A DNA stretch of 64,000 bases from positions 1 to 64,000 of the forward strand of contig CAKVLD010000007.1 in assembly GCA_934755305.1 (NCBI GenBank). Reading direction: 5' to 3'. The DNA is from an uncultured Clostridium sp. (lineage in GTDB: Bacteria > Bacillota > Clostridia > Clostridiales > Clostridiaceae). Each line of letters begins with the position of its first letter. The first letter of the stretch is position 1. This document shows positions 50,425 to 60,189 of the stretch, piece by piece. The position numbers and the translations under genes are program-made. The notes below the pieces were generated by a model. It made no database searches. It saw only the letters and a program-made list of their open reading frames with translations, and was not told the DNA's origin.

Positions 50425-51661
50425 ATTTAACTGTTATCTTAATCTTTTCCGTCTTTGATTTAATTTTTATAGTTGAGGCTGTATTTTCTAATTTAACATC
50501 TACTAAAACTTCATATTCTCCTGCTTCTGTTATGTCTTGAACAGATGCAGTAGCCACAATATTAGCTGATGTCACTAAATCTAGTTCTTCCTTAACTCCC
50601 TCTAATTCTACAAAAATACTTTCTGCTTCATAAGTTAATTTTTCATTTTGTTTATTATTTAAAGTTACTACTATTCCCTCTATCTTTTTACTTGTTGTCT
50701 TATTCTCAACTTTTGTTTCAACCTTTTTAACTTTTATACTAGCAGTAATCTTTTCATTTTTATTACTCAAATATATTCCCTCAGGTAATATTATCCCCAA
50801 AGACACATCTTTACTTTCAGTAATTGTGGATAAATTAATAGTTTCTGTGGATATACTATCAACCTCTTCTAACTTATTTATATCACCTGTTATGCTTATA
50901 GTATCTTTTGATAGAGTAACTCCTTCTAAAGTTAATCCTTCAGGTAAATTTCCTTTATAATTAACCTTTAAAGACACTTCTTTTACATTACCTACTACCC
51001 CTATACTTAGCTTAGCCTTGCTTTCACTAAGAGTCACACCTTTTACTTCATTTCCTTCTGCATCAACTGCTATTAAATCAAAACTCTCTTGTGTATCCTC
51101 TTTTATATTTAATAGCTCACCTTTTATGATAACAGAATCCACTGAATTAACAGCACTTTCAGCTCCTGATACCTTTACTGATTTAGGGCTTATATTTATA
51201 TAATTTTCAGTAAGCCCATGTTTATAAGTAGTATTTACTTTTGATGATATTTTAACATCCTTTTCTATTATTTCTTCTAGATCAACTTTAACAGTTAATA
51301 CACCACTATTTTTTATTTCTAAATTACCTGGCGAATTAACTATTTGCACAGGGATATTATTTTCACCCTTTTTTAAACTATAATTGCTTAAATCTGCTTT
51401 TATAGTAAAATCACTTTTCTTAGCCACATATATATCATTAGCTGGACCCTCTATTTTTAAATCCACTAAAAACTTTTGATCTGGTTTAAGGCATAAATTT
51501 GAATCTTTTAATACGTCAGTATTTTCAAGAGTAACTTCTACTGCCTTTATATCTGAAGTTCTTGTAGGATTTTCAACGTTAGATACATATAGCCATAAAA
51601 TAAAAGATAATATTACACAGACCAGTTTTACAACTATTCTCTTTTCATTCCCATTATCCAT
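50423..51661 (-). CDS. cdaR: CdaA regulatory protein, YbbR-domain
   Basis: A 412-residue protein with one N-terminal membrane span (VVKLVCVILSFILWLYVSN, residues 10-28) and an outer part made of repeated YbbR domains, seen as recurring blocks such as VNVKLEG-like strands, SPKSVKVSGAESAVNSVDSV and LSKDTISITGDINKLEEVDS. CdaR modulates the diadenylate cyclase CdaA. The two genes overlap by 28 nt from 51634, so they are translated together. The binding site GAAGGTGAAGG lies inside cdaA. Confidence 0.92.
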   Translation of the reverse strand: MDNGNEKRIVVKLVCVILSFILWLYVSNVENPTRTSDIKAVEVTLENTDVLKDSNLCLKPDQKFLVDLKIEGPANDIYVAKKSDFTIKADLSNYSLKKGENNIPVQIVNSPGNLEIKNSGVLTVKVDLEEIIEKDVKISSKVNTTYKHGLTENYINISPKSVKVSGAESAVNSVDSVIIKGELLNIKEDTQESFDLIAVDAEGNEVKGVTLSESKAKLSIGVVGNVKEVSLKVNYKGNLPEGLTLEGVTLSKDTISITGDINKLEEVDSISTETINLSTITESKDVSLGIILPEGIYLSNKNEKITASIKVKKVETKVENKTTSKKIEGIVVTLNNKQNEKLTYEAESIFVELEGVKEELDLVTSANIVATASVQDITEAGEYEVLVDVKLENTASTIKIKSKTEKIKITVK

Positions 51662-52485
51662 GCCTTCACCTTCTCTCCAGCTGTTTTAACCCTTTTTGCT
51701 TCTCTATTTTCCATTAATTTTATTAATATTGTTTTTAATTTATCCTTGTCATAATTTCTTGTAAGCTTCCCATTAACAGCTAAAGAAATAACCCCTGTTT
51801 CTTCTGATACTACTATAATTAATGCATCTGAATTCTCAGATAACCCCATAGCTGCTCTATGTCTAGTTCCTAATTTTTTATTAATTAAGTTATTATTAGT
51901 TAAAGGTAATACACACCCAGAAGCATGAATTCTATCTTTTCTTATTATTGTTGCACCATCATGTAATGGAGTATTAACTACAAATATATTTTCAAGTAAA
52001 GCCGAAGTTACCTTTGCATCTATTATTGTTCCAGAAGCTAATATATCTCCTAATCCTGTAACTTGCTCTATAACTATAAGAGCCCCTGTTTTTGTTTCTG
52101 CTAAGTTTTCCACAGCTGTTGCAATTTCATTAACAACTTCATTTCGTTTTTCAACACTTTGACTATTATGAATATCATCAAAAGCACTTCTACCTAAGTG
52201 TTCTAATGCTCTTCTTATTTCTGGTTGAAAAATAATTATTACTGATAATACACCTATAGTTAATGTTTTATTTAAAATAAAATAAAGCATATCTAATTTA
52301 AAGATGTAACTTATAGGTATAAGAGCTACTATAAATACTAGTCCTTTTAATAATTGTTCTGCTCTTGTTTCTTTTATAAGCATATACCCTTTATAAAATA
52401 TAAAAGATACAACTAATATATCTAAAACAGACCATACTGATATATTTTTTATTGTATTTATTAACATATAATATAACTCTTGCAT
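51634..52485 (-). CDS. cdaA: Diadenylate cyclase
   Basis: CdaA makes cyclic di-AMP from two ATP at the membrane; c-di-AMP controls potassium and osmotic balance and the cell wall. The 283-residue protein has three spans in its first 90 residues and the DAC domain with LHDGATIIR and GTRHRAAMG (the DGA and RHR catalytic motifs). I start it at 52485 (MQELYYMLINTI), behind GAGGTG; the ATG at 52497 would contain that site. In this genome segment glmM is not in the cdaA operon. Confidence 0.95.
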   Translation of the reverse strand: MQELYYMLINTIKNISVWSVLDILVVSFIFYKGYMLIKETRAEQLLKGLVFIVALIPISYIFKLDMLYFILNKTLTIGVLSVIIIFQPEIRRALEHLGRSAFDDIHNSQSVEKRNEVVNEIATAVENLAETKTGALIVIEQVTGLGDILASGTIIDAKVTSALLENIFVVNTPLHDGATIIRKDRIHASGCVLPLTNNNLINKKLGTRHRAAMGLSENSDALIIVVSEETGVISLAVNGKLTRNYDKDKLKTILIKLMENREAKRVKTAGEKVKAWIMGMKRE

Positions 52486-52655
52486 TTCACACCTCATAAA
52501 ATTACTCTATATAAATTATACACCAAAATAAATCTTCCTTGAATATAAGGCTAATTACAAATTTATGAATATTTCATATTTTTTTATACTATTTTTTATT
52601 CGCAAAAATATACATTCTATATAGATACTTAATACTTATTGAAAGGAGATTTAAT

Positions 52656-53645
52656 ATGAATTTTGAGAAACTAAAATTAAATAGAAAGTATATTTTTTTC
52701 TTGTCCTTCTTAATTATTATTCCTTTATTTATTTTCTTTATTATTAATTTAACTAAACCTTCTACTAAACCTAATAATAATATAGACAAATTATACACTC
52801 AAATTGAAAAGTGTAATATTAATTTAAGAGATTTAGTAGATAGTAAAGGCCTAAATTTAAAGGAAGCTGAAAATATTTTATCTACAGAAGTAATTAATTT
52901 ATCTAATATTAAAGATAATCTTATTTCTTTACAATTAGATAACAATAAGCAAGAAATTAAAGATAAATTACTTGAAACTTTAAATTACAATATTAATTTA
53001 TATGAATCCTGCCTAAACCTTATAAAAAAACCTGATGATAATGATATTTTAAATAAATATCAAGCTTGTTCTGACAACTACTCTAGTTTACTAAAGAATT
53101 ATGAAGCATTAAATTCTTTAGGTGCCAACATTAATTTTCCAGAAGAAAGTCAAGGATTCATAGATCTTACATTAAATTATTTTAATAATATTATTAAACT
53201 AAGTAGAGATAAAGATATTAAGGTTGGACTTAAGAGGAACTATATATCTAACTTAGAAGAATGTATAGATGCTTTTGATGATATCTCTGAAAATTTAGAA
53301 CCTGCTTTAAAAAAAATAAAGGAAGATAATAGAGATCTTAACATATTACTTCAAGATATTAAGGAAAAGAAAGCTGCTCTAAATGAGATAAAAAATAAAT
53401 CTTTTTGTCTTTCAATTCCTGAAGAAGGTACTAATTGTTTTCATTTTCTTCAAGATACAATTACTTACTATGATTTATATATAACTTCTTTAGAACAATC
53501 AATTGTTCTAGAACAAACCTGTAATAAGGAGAATAATTGTAAGAATATCGAGGAAAACTATAATAATAGTTTTTCAAAATATCAAGATTTTCTTACTAGT
53601 TTAAAGGACTTGAGAGAGGAATTGGATAAATTCAATAAAAAATAG
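52656..53645 (+). CDS. Membrane-anchored, helical protein of unknown function
   Basis: A 329-residue protein with an N-terminal anchor (IFFLSFLIIIPLFIFFIINL, residues 13-32) and a long outer part that is almost wholly alpha-helical and charged, with heptad-like stretches (KLYTQIEKCNINLRDLVDS, DNRDLNILLQDIKEKKAALN). Six cysteines are scattered through the outer part, including CSDNYSS and CNKENNCKN. I recognise no family. It has a strong AAAGGAG site, and the SleB-type hydrolase gene follows 59 nt later, so both may act at the cell envelope, perhaps at sporulation. Confidence 0.7.
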   Translation: MNFEKLKLNRKYIFFLSFLIIIPLFIFFIINLTKPSTKPNNNIDKLYTQIEKCNINLRDLVDSKGLNLKEAENILSTEVINLSNIKDNLISLQLDNNKQEIKDKLLETLNYNINLYESCLNLIKKPDDNDILNKYQACSDNYSSLLKNYEALNSLGANINFPEESQGFIDLTLNYFNNIIKLSRDKDIKVGLKRNYISNLEECIDAFDDISENLEPALKKIKEDNRDLNILLQDIKEKKAALNEIKNKSFCLSIPEEGTNCFHFLQDTITYYDLYITSLEQSIVLEQTCNKENNCKNIEENYNNSFSKYQDFLTSLKDLREELDKFNKK

Positions 53646-53704
53646 TATATATATTCTTCTTTTGGTCATAATATGTTTTGACCGGGTTAGAAAAGGAGGT
53701 TTAT

Positions 53705-54238
53705 ATGAAAAAATTATTTAATTTTATTTTGCTTTACTTAGCCCTCTCACTAGTAAATCCTTTTAATAATATTTTAACTGTAAAAGTCGTGGCTTCCGAA
53801 ACAGACAATTTGACAAATGCTAATATAGATGAAGTAGTAGAAGTATTTAATCACGGCCAACAAATTCTATATGTAACTCGGGCAGATATAGATTTAATGG
53901 CCAAACTAATTTATGCAGAAAGTAGAGGTGAACCATTTGAAGGAAAAGTAGCAGTTGCATCTGTTGTATTGAACAGAGTTTTAAACTCACATTTTCCTAA
54001 CAGTATTCAAGGAGTAATTTTTCAACCTAACGCATTTTCTTGTGTACGTAATAATCAAATAGTGGCTTATCCAGATGATAATTGCTATAATGCAGTATAT
54101 GAAGCTTTAAAGGGAAATGATCCAACTAATGAAGCTTTATATTTTTATAATCCGTCTATATCTACATGTAAATGGATGAAAAAAACACAAAAAATAGACC
54201 CTAAAGTTATAGGCAATCATCTATTCTTTAAGTGTTAA
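53705..54238 (+). CDS. Secreted cell wall hydrolase, SleB/CwlJ (Hydrolase_2) family
   Basis: A 177-residue protein. A signal segment (KKLFNFILLYLALSLVNPF) starts the protein at 53705, chosen because AAAAGGAGG lies just before it; a reading from 53678 would include that site. The Hydrolase_2 domain spans about residues 58-177: DLMAKLIYAESRGEPFEGKV, AVASVVLNRVLNSHFPNS, VIFQPNAFSC and LYFYNPSIS. The glutamate in YAESRGE is the likely catalytic acid. The family contains spore-cortex lytic transglycosylases; this short form lacks a peptidoglycan-binding repeat, so cortex or vegetative wall action cannot be told apart. Confidence 0.88.
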   Translation: MKKLFNFILLYLALSLVNPFNNILTVKVVASETDNLTNANIDEVVEVFNHGQQILYVTRADIDLMAKLIYAESRGEPFEGKVAVASVVLNRVLNSHFPNSIQGVIFQPNAFSCVRNNQIVAYPDDNCYNAVYEALKGNDPTNEALYFYNPSISTCKWMKKTQKIDPKVIGNHLFFKC

Positions 54239-54246
54239 ATATAACA

Positions 54247-54285
54247 TAAAAAAATAAGGGTATATTACTTTACCCTTATTTTTTA
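54247..54285. terminator. Bidirectional terminator between convergent genes
   Basis: AATAAGGGTA pairs with TACCCTTATT, with A and T runs on both sides, between the hydrolase (+) and iadA (-). Confidence 0.88.
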
Positions 54286-55461
54286 TTAATTTTCAAATGT
54301 CCCTTTTACCAGTATTTCTTTATCTTTAATTAAAGCTTTTCCTTTTGCATATACACTATTTATTTCTAAAGACCTCTTATCTACCAATACAAAATCTGCT
54401 TGATATCCCTCTTTAATGTTGCCCAATCTATTTAACTTAAGCATTCTAGCAACATTAGAAGTAATTACTGTTATAGCATCTTCTATAGGTACTTTTTTAT
54501 CTAAAATTGCATCCTTAACTTCATTATATAGGGTATCAACAGAGCAAATTCCAAGTCCTATAAGTTCTCTCTTCTCATTAAATAATGGCATACTTCCTTG
54601 AGCATCTGAAGAAAAAGTCACTTTCTCTAAAGATAAATTTAAATCATAAATTCTTTTTAATCCTTCACTAGCTCTTAATTCACCTGGTTCTAAATACTCT
54701 GGATTAGAACTAGTAGTTAAGTCTACAAATCCACCTTCTCTTATATAATCTATTCCCATTTCAAAGAGCTCTGTACTTCTATTTATATGAGTTGGTAATA
54801 GTTGTGTTGGCGGAATTTCTGTATTTCTTACTAAAGAAAATAACATTTCAAGCTTTTTAGCTCCTCCACCTAAGTGAACATTGACAATTCCAGCTTTACC
54901 AGATAACAATCCTCCAGTTCTAGCACTAGCTACTGTTTTTACAAATTCTTCATAAGTAGGTTGAGAACTTCTATGATCTGATAATGCAACTTCTCCTACT
55001 CCAATTATTTTATCTATAAGCATTAAATCTTCTTTTATACCACCAGTTATCGTAATAACTGGAATTTCATAAGATCCAGTGTAACAAAAAGTATTAATTC
55101 CTTCTTCCTCTAAAGCTTTAGCTTTTGCAATAAGAGTATTCATATTTCTACAAACACTATCTGTTCCTAAACATCCTACTACAGTTGTTACTCCTGCTTT
55201 AGTTAATTCAGAAAAGCTTATTTCTCTTGTTCTAGTTGAGAATCCTCCCTCTCCTCCTCCACCAGTTATGTGTACATGATTGTCGATGAAACCAGGAAAC
55301 ATTATATATCCTTCTGCATCTATTTCTTTAATATTTACAAAATCTTTTGGAATATTTATTTCATCATATATTCCTTCAAAAGTATCTGAAACTATAACTA
55401 CCTGTTTTTTCCCTAAATACTTAGGACTATAAACTTCAATATTTTTTATAACTGTAATCAA
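54286..55461 (-). CDS. iadA: Beta-aspartyl (isoaspartyl) dipeptidase
   Basis: A 391-residue amidohydrolase that cleaves isoaspartyl dipeptides from damaged proteins. It shows the zinc HxH in FIDNHVHITGGGGEGGF, TRTREISFSELTKAGVTTVV, the lysine-region GVGEVALSDHRSSQPT, VHLGGG and LPTHINRS histidines, and the metal Asp in TFSSDAQGSMP. The GGGGEGG segment is typical of IadA. The start is a TTG at 55461 with GGAAGTGAT just upstream; no better ATG is available. It follows the TPR gene by 15 nt. Confidence 0.93.
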   Translation of the reverse strand: MITVIKNIEVYSPKYLGKKQVVIVSDTFEGIYDEINIPKDFVNIKEIDAEGYIMFPGFIDNHVHITGGGGEGGFSTRTREISFSELTKAGVTTVVGCLGTDSVCRNMNTLIAKAKALEEEGINTFCYTGSYEIPVITITGGIKEDLMLIDKIIGVGEVALSDHRSSQPTYEEFVKTVASARTGGLLSGKAGIVNVHLGGGAKKLEMLFSLVRNTEIPPTQLLPTHINRSTELFEMGIDYIREGGFVDLTTSSNPEYLEPGELRASEGLKRIYDLNLSLEKVTFSSDAQGSMPLFNEKRELIGLGICSVDTLYNEVKDAILDKKVPIEDAITVITSNVARMLKLNRLGNIKEGYQADFVLVDKRSLEINSVYAKGKALIKDKEILVKGTFEN

Positions 55462-55476
55462 ATTATCACTTCCTAG

Positions 55477-56760
55477 CTATTGTACGCTATTTAGTAAATT
55501 AGTAATAATATCATTATAATACATTGTATCTGAATACTTATCTTCTATTTCCTCTGCATATAAAATACTCTTATCTATATCTATTTCTTTATAAAGTATA
55601 GCTAATTTATAAACTGCCTCTGCTATAGAATCTTCTTTATTAAAGTTATTGTAATATGTTTCATACATCTTTATAGCTTCATTAATATCTCCTAACTGTT
55701 CACTTACTGCTGCAGTAAAAAATACTATATGAGGCATTAAGTAATTATCAGAGGCATATTTATATCCTTTTCTAAATTCTTCTCTTGCTTTTTCTAAATC
55801 TTTGGAATTATAAAGATTTGAACCTTGTTGATAAAAATATTTTACCCCTTCATTCTTTAGAAGTTCCTTAGCATTTATATATACCGTTTTTTCTTTTCCT
55901 TCTAAAGTTTTATCACCTATTATTTCTAACTTACTATAAATAGCATCAAAATCTTTATTTGCTATATTCTCTTGAAGTTCATCAAAATTAACTTCTGCTT
56001 CAACTTTAGTTTTACCCATTTCTTCTGTATCATTCTCTACACTTTCATTAAATGAATTATCTTTATCTTCCTCAACTAACTCTTGTGGCTTGTCCTCTTC
56101 TTGAGTTACATCTTCTGTAGTTTGATTATTTATTATGTTTTTTAAAACATAATTTCCTGATATACCTATTGAAGCAATAATTATAATTCCAGCAACAGAT
56201 ATAACCACTTTCTTAAATGCTCCATTCTTTTTAGGAACAGTAACCTTTATTTTACTAATATCATATAATTCTTTTGCTATCTTTTTAGCTTCTTCATTAT
56301 TCCTATCCTGTTTTAAAACCTCTGTAATAAATATACTACAAGCTTTATAATCTCCTTTTCTCATATAACATATAGCCAAATTTAAATTAACCTTAATTGA
56401 GTTAAAATCACTTTTTTTACATAGTCTTAGCAATGATATTGCTTCATCTATTCTTAATTCTTTAATTAACTTTTCTGCTTCCTTAAACTTTCTTAACCTA
56501 TCTAAATCACTTCTAGAATCAATTATGTAATTTTTAGATAAATTATCGCCATTATAATCTAAATTTGTTTGCCACGTAAATATAGCTGCCTCTATATCTC
56601 CTATTATATATAAAATTAAACCTTTTAAATTAAAGGCAGCCCTATTTTTTAGATTTTTTGCTATGGCTTTATCACACTGTTTTATAGCTTTATTAATTTC
56701 TCCATTCTCATAATAATCTAAAGCTTTAGCATAAGCCCTATCTTTTTCTCTCTTACTCAC
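55477..56760 (-). CDS. Tetratricopeptide-repeat membrane protein
   Basis: A 427-residue protein. Residues 1-165 and 300-425 contain TPR-like helix pairs (AYAKALDYYENGEINKAIKQ, NLKGLILYIIGDIEAAIFTW, YNSKDLEKAREEFRKGYKYA, QLGDINEAIKMYETYYNNF). A single membrane span, KVVISVAGIIIIASIGISG, lies near residue 190, followed by an acidic linker. The layout suggests an inner TPR half and an outer TPR half. The partner is unknown. The start is GTG at 56760 with a rather distant GGGGGG site; it is 4 nt after the chromate transporter gene. Confidence 0.8.
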   Translation of the reverse strand: MSKREKDRAYAKALDYYENGEINKAIKQCDKAIAKNLKNRAAFNLKGLILYIIGDIEAAIFTWQTNLDYNGDNLSKNYIIDSRSDLDRLRKFKEAEKLIKELRIDEAISLLRLCKKSDFNSIKVNLNLAICYMRKGDYKACSIFITEVLKQDRNNEEAKKIAKELYDISKIKVTVPKKNGAFKKVVISVAGIIIIASIGISGNYVLKNIINNQTTEDVTQEEDKPQELVEEDKDNSFNESVENDTEEMGKTKVEAEVNFDELQENIANKDFDAIYSKLEIIGDKTLEGKEKTVYINAKELLKNEGVKYFYQQGSNLYNSKDLEKAREEFRKGYKYASDNYLMPHIVFFTAAVSEQLGDINEAIKMYETYYNNFNKEDSIAEAVYKLAILYKEIDIDKSILYAEEIEDKYSDTMYYNDIITNLLNSVQ

Positions 56761-56764
56761 TTTC

Positions 56765-57301
56765 TTAAAATACCCCCCACATAATTATTCCTAATACTGC
56801 AGCTATTACAATTGTCATTATAGGATGTATATGTATCTTTTTATAAAATAAACAAACTCCTATTATTAAAGTAATTATTATAGATTTTAAATCTACATAT
56901 GCTGTTTTTGCTAATGAAACAAATGCATTTATTATTAACGCAATTAGAACAGGTCTCATACCTATAAGAGCTGCTTTTAATGTAACTGACTCTTTAAACT
57001 TTGTTATTAATTTATTTGCAACACTTATTAATATAAAAGAAACTGCTGTTATACCTGCTGTAGCTGAAATACCACCTAATATACCTGCAACCTTTGATCC
57101 TACAAAAGTTGCTGAATTAACTGCTATAGGTCCTGGTGTCATTTGTGATATACCTATTATATCAATAAATTCATTAATTTCTATCCATTTATTTTTTTCT
57201 ATTACTTCTCTTTGTATATATGGAATCATTGCATAGCCTCCACCAAAACTAAATGCACCTATTTTAAAGAAAGTTAGAAATAACTTTAAAAATATATTCA
57301 T
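56765..57301 (-). CDS. Chromate transporter family (CHR), second half-protein
   Basis: A 178-residue membrane protein with the CHR signature KIGAFSFGGGYAMIPYIQRE at the N-terminus, then WIEINEFIDIIGISQMTPGP and NSATFVG, and about five spans. It is one half of a split ChrA: two short CHR genes in tandem form the transporter, as commonly seen in Firmicutes. It starts right after the stop of the first half (TAGATG). The physiological substrate is unclear; chromate export is only proven for some members. Confidence 0.9.
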   Translation of the reverse strand: MNIFLKLFLTFFKIGAFSFGGGYAMIPYIQREVIEKNKWIEINEFIDIIGISQMTPGPIAVNSATFVGSKVAGILGGISATAGITAVSFILISVANKLITKFKESVTLKAALIGMRPVLIALIINAFVSLAKTAYVDLKSIIITLIIGVCLFYKKIHIHPIMTIVIAAVLGIIMWGVF

Positions 57302-57838
57302 CTACTTAACCTTCTTCCTACAAAAAATTATTCCGTATACTGCCCCAGCTATAGTTACTATAATTGGGCTTATATTAAATACAAGTAAACATGTTAATGC
57401 AACAATTAATATAATAATATTTTCAACATTCTTATTTACATTTTGAGCCATACTAACTACTCCAACTAATACTAGTATTGGTACTGCTGCTGATATTCCT
57501 TTAAAGGCTAAATTAACATAATAATAATCTCTAAATTGCATAAAATAAGCAGCAATCAAAGTAATTATCAAAAATGATGGTAATGTAATCCCGAGTATTG
57601 CCATTACAGCTCCGAGTACTCCTGAAATTTTATATCCAATAAAAGTAGAACAATTTAAAGCTAATGGCCCTGGTAAACTTTGAGATATAACAAGCATATC
57701 CATAAATTCTTGCTTTTTTACCCATTTCTTCTTATTAACTACCTCTTCCTCAATTAAAGGAATCATTGCATATCCTCCACCAAAGGTAAAAGCTCCTATC
57801 TTAAAAAATGTTATAAACATTTTTAATAAATTATTCAT
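57302..57838 (-). CDS. Chromate transporter family (CHR), first half-protein
   Basis: A 178-residue paralog of the next gene with KIGAFTFGGGYAMIPLIEEE, WVKKQEFMDMLVISQSLPGP and NCSTFIGYKISG. The start at 57838 (MNNLLKMFITFF) has AAGGGAAG upstream; the reading from 57862 would include it. With 56765-57301 it makes a complete CHR pair, probably inserted in opposite orientations, and leads a possible operon with the TPR gene and iadA. Confidence 0.9.
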   Translation of the reverse strand: MNNLLKMFITFFKIGAFTFGGGYAMIPLIEEEVVNKKKWVKKQEFMDMLVISQSLPGPLALNCSTFIGYKISGVLGAVMAILGITLPSFLIITLIAAYFMQFRDYYYVNLAFKGISAAVPILVLVGVVSMAQNVNKNVENIIILIVALTCLLVFNISPIIVTIAGAVYGIIFCRKKVK

Positions 57839-58020
57839 AAGTTTCTTCCCTTCTATCTTCAACTTATATTATTATTTTGTACTTATAATTACTATTTTAT
57901 TTATAATACTCTCCACTCAGTCTGTTATGTTATTATATAATGGTAATTAATTCAACATTACCCTATATATTATATATCATAATATATAAATTCTAAAATT
58001 AGAAAAGAGTGAAACACTTT

Positions 58021-58232
58021 ATGAGTAGAACAGAAAAATGTATATTAACTGTTTTTCTGGAAAATTAAAATCTTCAAGTGAAGGAAAAGTTTTTTGGATA
58101 AAAAGAGAAGAACTAAATAAATATACTCTAGCTAAGGATTTTGATGAAATGATAAAAATATTTGAAAGTGATAATCTAAGTGAAAACTATTTCTATAATA
58201 CGCCTAATGGTTTTAAGTTAGAAAATCTATAA
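58021..58232 (+). pseudogene. NUDIX hydrolase remnant with the central domain deleted
   Basis: An ATG at 58021 gives MSRTEKCILT, the usual start of clostridial MutT-like NUDIX proteins, but the frame ends after 15 codons. In another frame the text goes on with NCFSGKLKSSSEGKVFWI, KREELNKYTLAKDFDEMIKI and on to a stop at 58232, the usual C-terminal third of the same proteins. The middle, with the whole NUDIX box (GX5EX7REUXEEXGU), is missing. The result is a dead gene with intact terminator. Confidence 0.8.
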
Positions 58233-58234
58233 TT

Positions 58235-58273
58235 AAAAAGCTGATTTCTATAAAATATAGAAATCAGCTTTTT
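58235..58273. terminator. Bidirectional terminator between the NUDIX remnant and ptsI
   Basis: A perfect 18-bp stem, AAAAAGCTGATTTCTATA with its complement and a 3-nt loop, ends in T5 on each strand. Confidence 0.9.
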
Positions 58274-58346
58274 ATAAACTTGCTCTCTTCTTTATTATCC
58301 TTGATAAAGGACCAAAATTAGATTGCTCTATATTGCTTCTTTTATA

Positions 58347-59966
58347 TTATTCTTGATCTAATATTATTTTCTTAGCTGTTAATATTGAAGTAGCACTCAT
58401 TGAGAATTCGTCTAGTCCGTATTCTACTAGAGTTGGAATAGCAGCTTCATCTCCTGCCATTTCTCCACACATTCCTACCCATTTACCATGCTTATGAGCT
58501 CCATCAATAGTCATCTTTATAAGTCTTAATACTGCTGGATGCATTGGGTTATATAAGTAAGATACCTTTTCACTCATTCTATCAGCTGCTAATGTATATT
58601 GAATTAAGTCGTTAGTTCCTATTGAGAAGAAATCTACATGTTTAGCTAATTCATCAGCCATAACTGCTGCAGCAGGAATTTCAACCATGATACCCCATTG
58701 AATAGTATCTGAGTATTCTTTTCCTTCAGCCTTTAATTCTGCCTTACATTCTTCAACTATTTCTTTTGCTTGCATGAATTCTTGGATACCAGAAATCATT
58801 GGGAACATAACACAAAGTTTTCCATAAACAGAAGCTCTAAGTAATGCTCTTAATTGAACCTTAAATAATTCTTTTCTATCTAAGCAAAGTCTGATTGCTC
58901 TATATCCTAAGAATGGATTCATTTCTTCTGGTAATGGTAAGTAAGGAAGAGTTTTATCTCCACCGATATCAAGAGTTCTAATTACTACTTGTTTACCTTC
59001 CATTTTTTCAAGAACAAATTTATAGCTTTCATATTGTTCTTCTTCAGTTGGTGCATTATCTCTATCCATGTATAAGAATTCAGTTCTAAATAATCCAACA
59101 CCATCTCCACCATTAGCTATTACGCCAAGTACATCTTCTGGCTTACCTATGTTACCACAAACTTCAACTCTCTTACCTGATTTAGTTGTTGTTTTAACAT
59201 CTATTAATTTCTTTAATTCTTCTTGTTCCTTAACGAATTTTTCTTTCTTAGCTTCATATTCAGCTATTACATCTTGTGATGGATTTATAATTACATCACC
59301 TGTAATACCATCTAGTATAACTATATCTCCATTTTTTACTGAAGTAGTTATATCTCCAAGACCTAATACAGCTGGTATTTCTAATGTTCTAGCCATTATA
59401 GCAGCATGAGAAGTTCTTCCTCCTATATTAGTCATAAATCCTATAACTTTAGTTCTATCTAATTGAGCTGTATCTGATGGAGTTAAGTCGTGAGCTACAA
59501 CTATTGTATTAGCTTCTGTTATAGCAAAAGCATCTCCACCTTTTCCTGCTAAGTTAGAAATTATTCTCTTTGATACGTCCTTTATGTCAGCTGCTCTTTC
59601 TCTCATGTAAGCATCTTCCATTGATTCAAATATCATAACGAAAGTATTAGTTACATTTTCAACAGCTTTCATTGCATTTACGCTATTATTTTCAATTTCA
59701 AGATTCATTGCTCCTGTAAACTCAGGATCATCTAGTAATGTTATATGAGCTTCAAAAACTGCTGCTTTTTCTTCTCCCATTTCTACTGCTGCTTTAGCTT
59801 TTATCTTTTCTAATTGTTCTCTTGATGAATCAAGAGCTACCTTTAAGCTTTCTTGCTCTTTAGCGATATCTTCTATCTTAGCATCAGTTATAACTATTTC
59901 TTCATGTTCTTGTACAAAAACTTTTCCTATTGCGTATCCTTTTGAAGCGGCAATACCTTTTTTCAT
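58347..59966 (-). CDS. ptsI: Phosphoenolpyruvate-protein phosphotransferase (PTS enzyme I)
   Basis: Enzyme I takes phosphate from PEP and passes it to HPr, feeding all PTS sugar uptake. The 539-residue protein is slightly short of the ~575 norm. It has the phosphohistidine motif GGRTSHAAIMARTLEIPA, the PEP-site segments GLFRTEFLYMDR, VIRTLDIGGDK, GTNDLIQYTLAADR and the acid-base cysteine in VGMCGEMAGD. The gene is alone; ptsH is not adjacent. GAGGAGG lies upstream of the ATG at 59966. The 60000-60189 spacer shows nothing else. Confidence 0.97.
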   Translation of the reverse strand: MKKGIAASKGYAIGKVFVQEHEEIVITDAKIEDIAKEQESLKVALDSSREQLEKIKAKAAVEMGEEKAAVFEAHITLLDDPEFTGAMNLEIENNSVNAMKAVENVTNTFVMIFESMEDAYMRERAADIKDVSKRIISNLAGKGGDAFAITEANTIVVAHDLTPSDTAQLDRTKVIGFMTNIGGRTSHAAIMARTLEIPAVLGLGDITTSVKNGDIVILDGITGDVIINPSQDVIAEYEAKKEKFVKEQEELKKLIDVKTTTKSGKRVEVCGNIGKPEDVLGVIANGGDGVGLFRTEFLYMDRDNAPTEEEQYESYKFVLEKMEGKQVVIRTLDIGGDKTLPYLPLPEEMNPFLGYRAIRLCLDRKELFKVQLRALLRASVYGKLCVMFPMISGIQEFMQAKEIVEECKAELKAEGKEYSDTIQWGIMVEIPAAAVMADELAKHVDFFSIGTNDLIQYTLAADRMSEKVSYLYNPMHPAVLRLIKMTIDGAHKHGKWVGMCGEMAGDEAAIPTLVEYGLDEFSMSATSILTAKKIILDQE

Positions 59967-60189
59967 AATTAATGATCCTCCTCGAAATATTACATATTTT
60001 TAGCTTTTTTAATCCTCTCTATTAGCTTATAGCTTCTTATCCAAGCTTCTCAAAATCACCAATTTAAAGGTTTTCTTAAAATATTGTCTAATTATTAACA
60101 TAAATTATTATAACATATTTTTTTAACATGTTAACCTTTAAATTTCTATTTTTTAAATTAATATCATTATTCCACGAATTCTGAAAATT

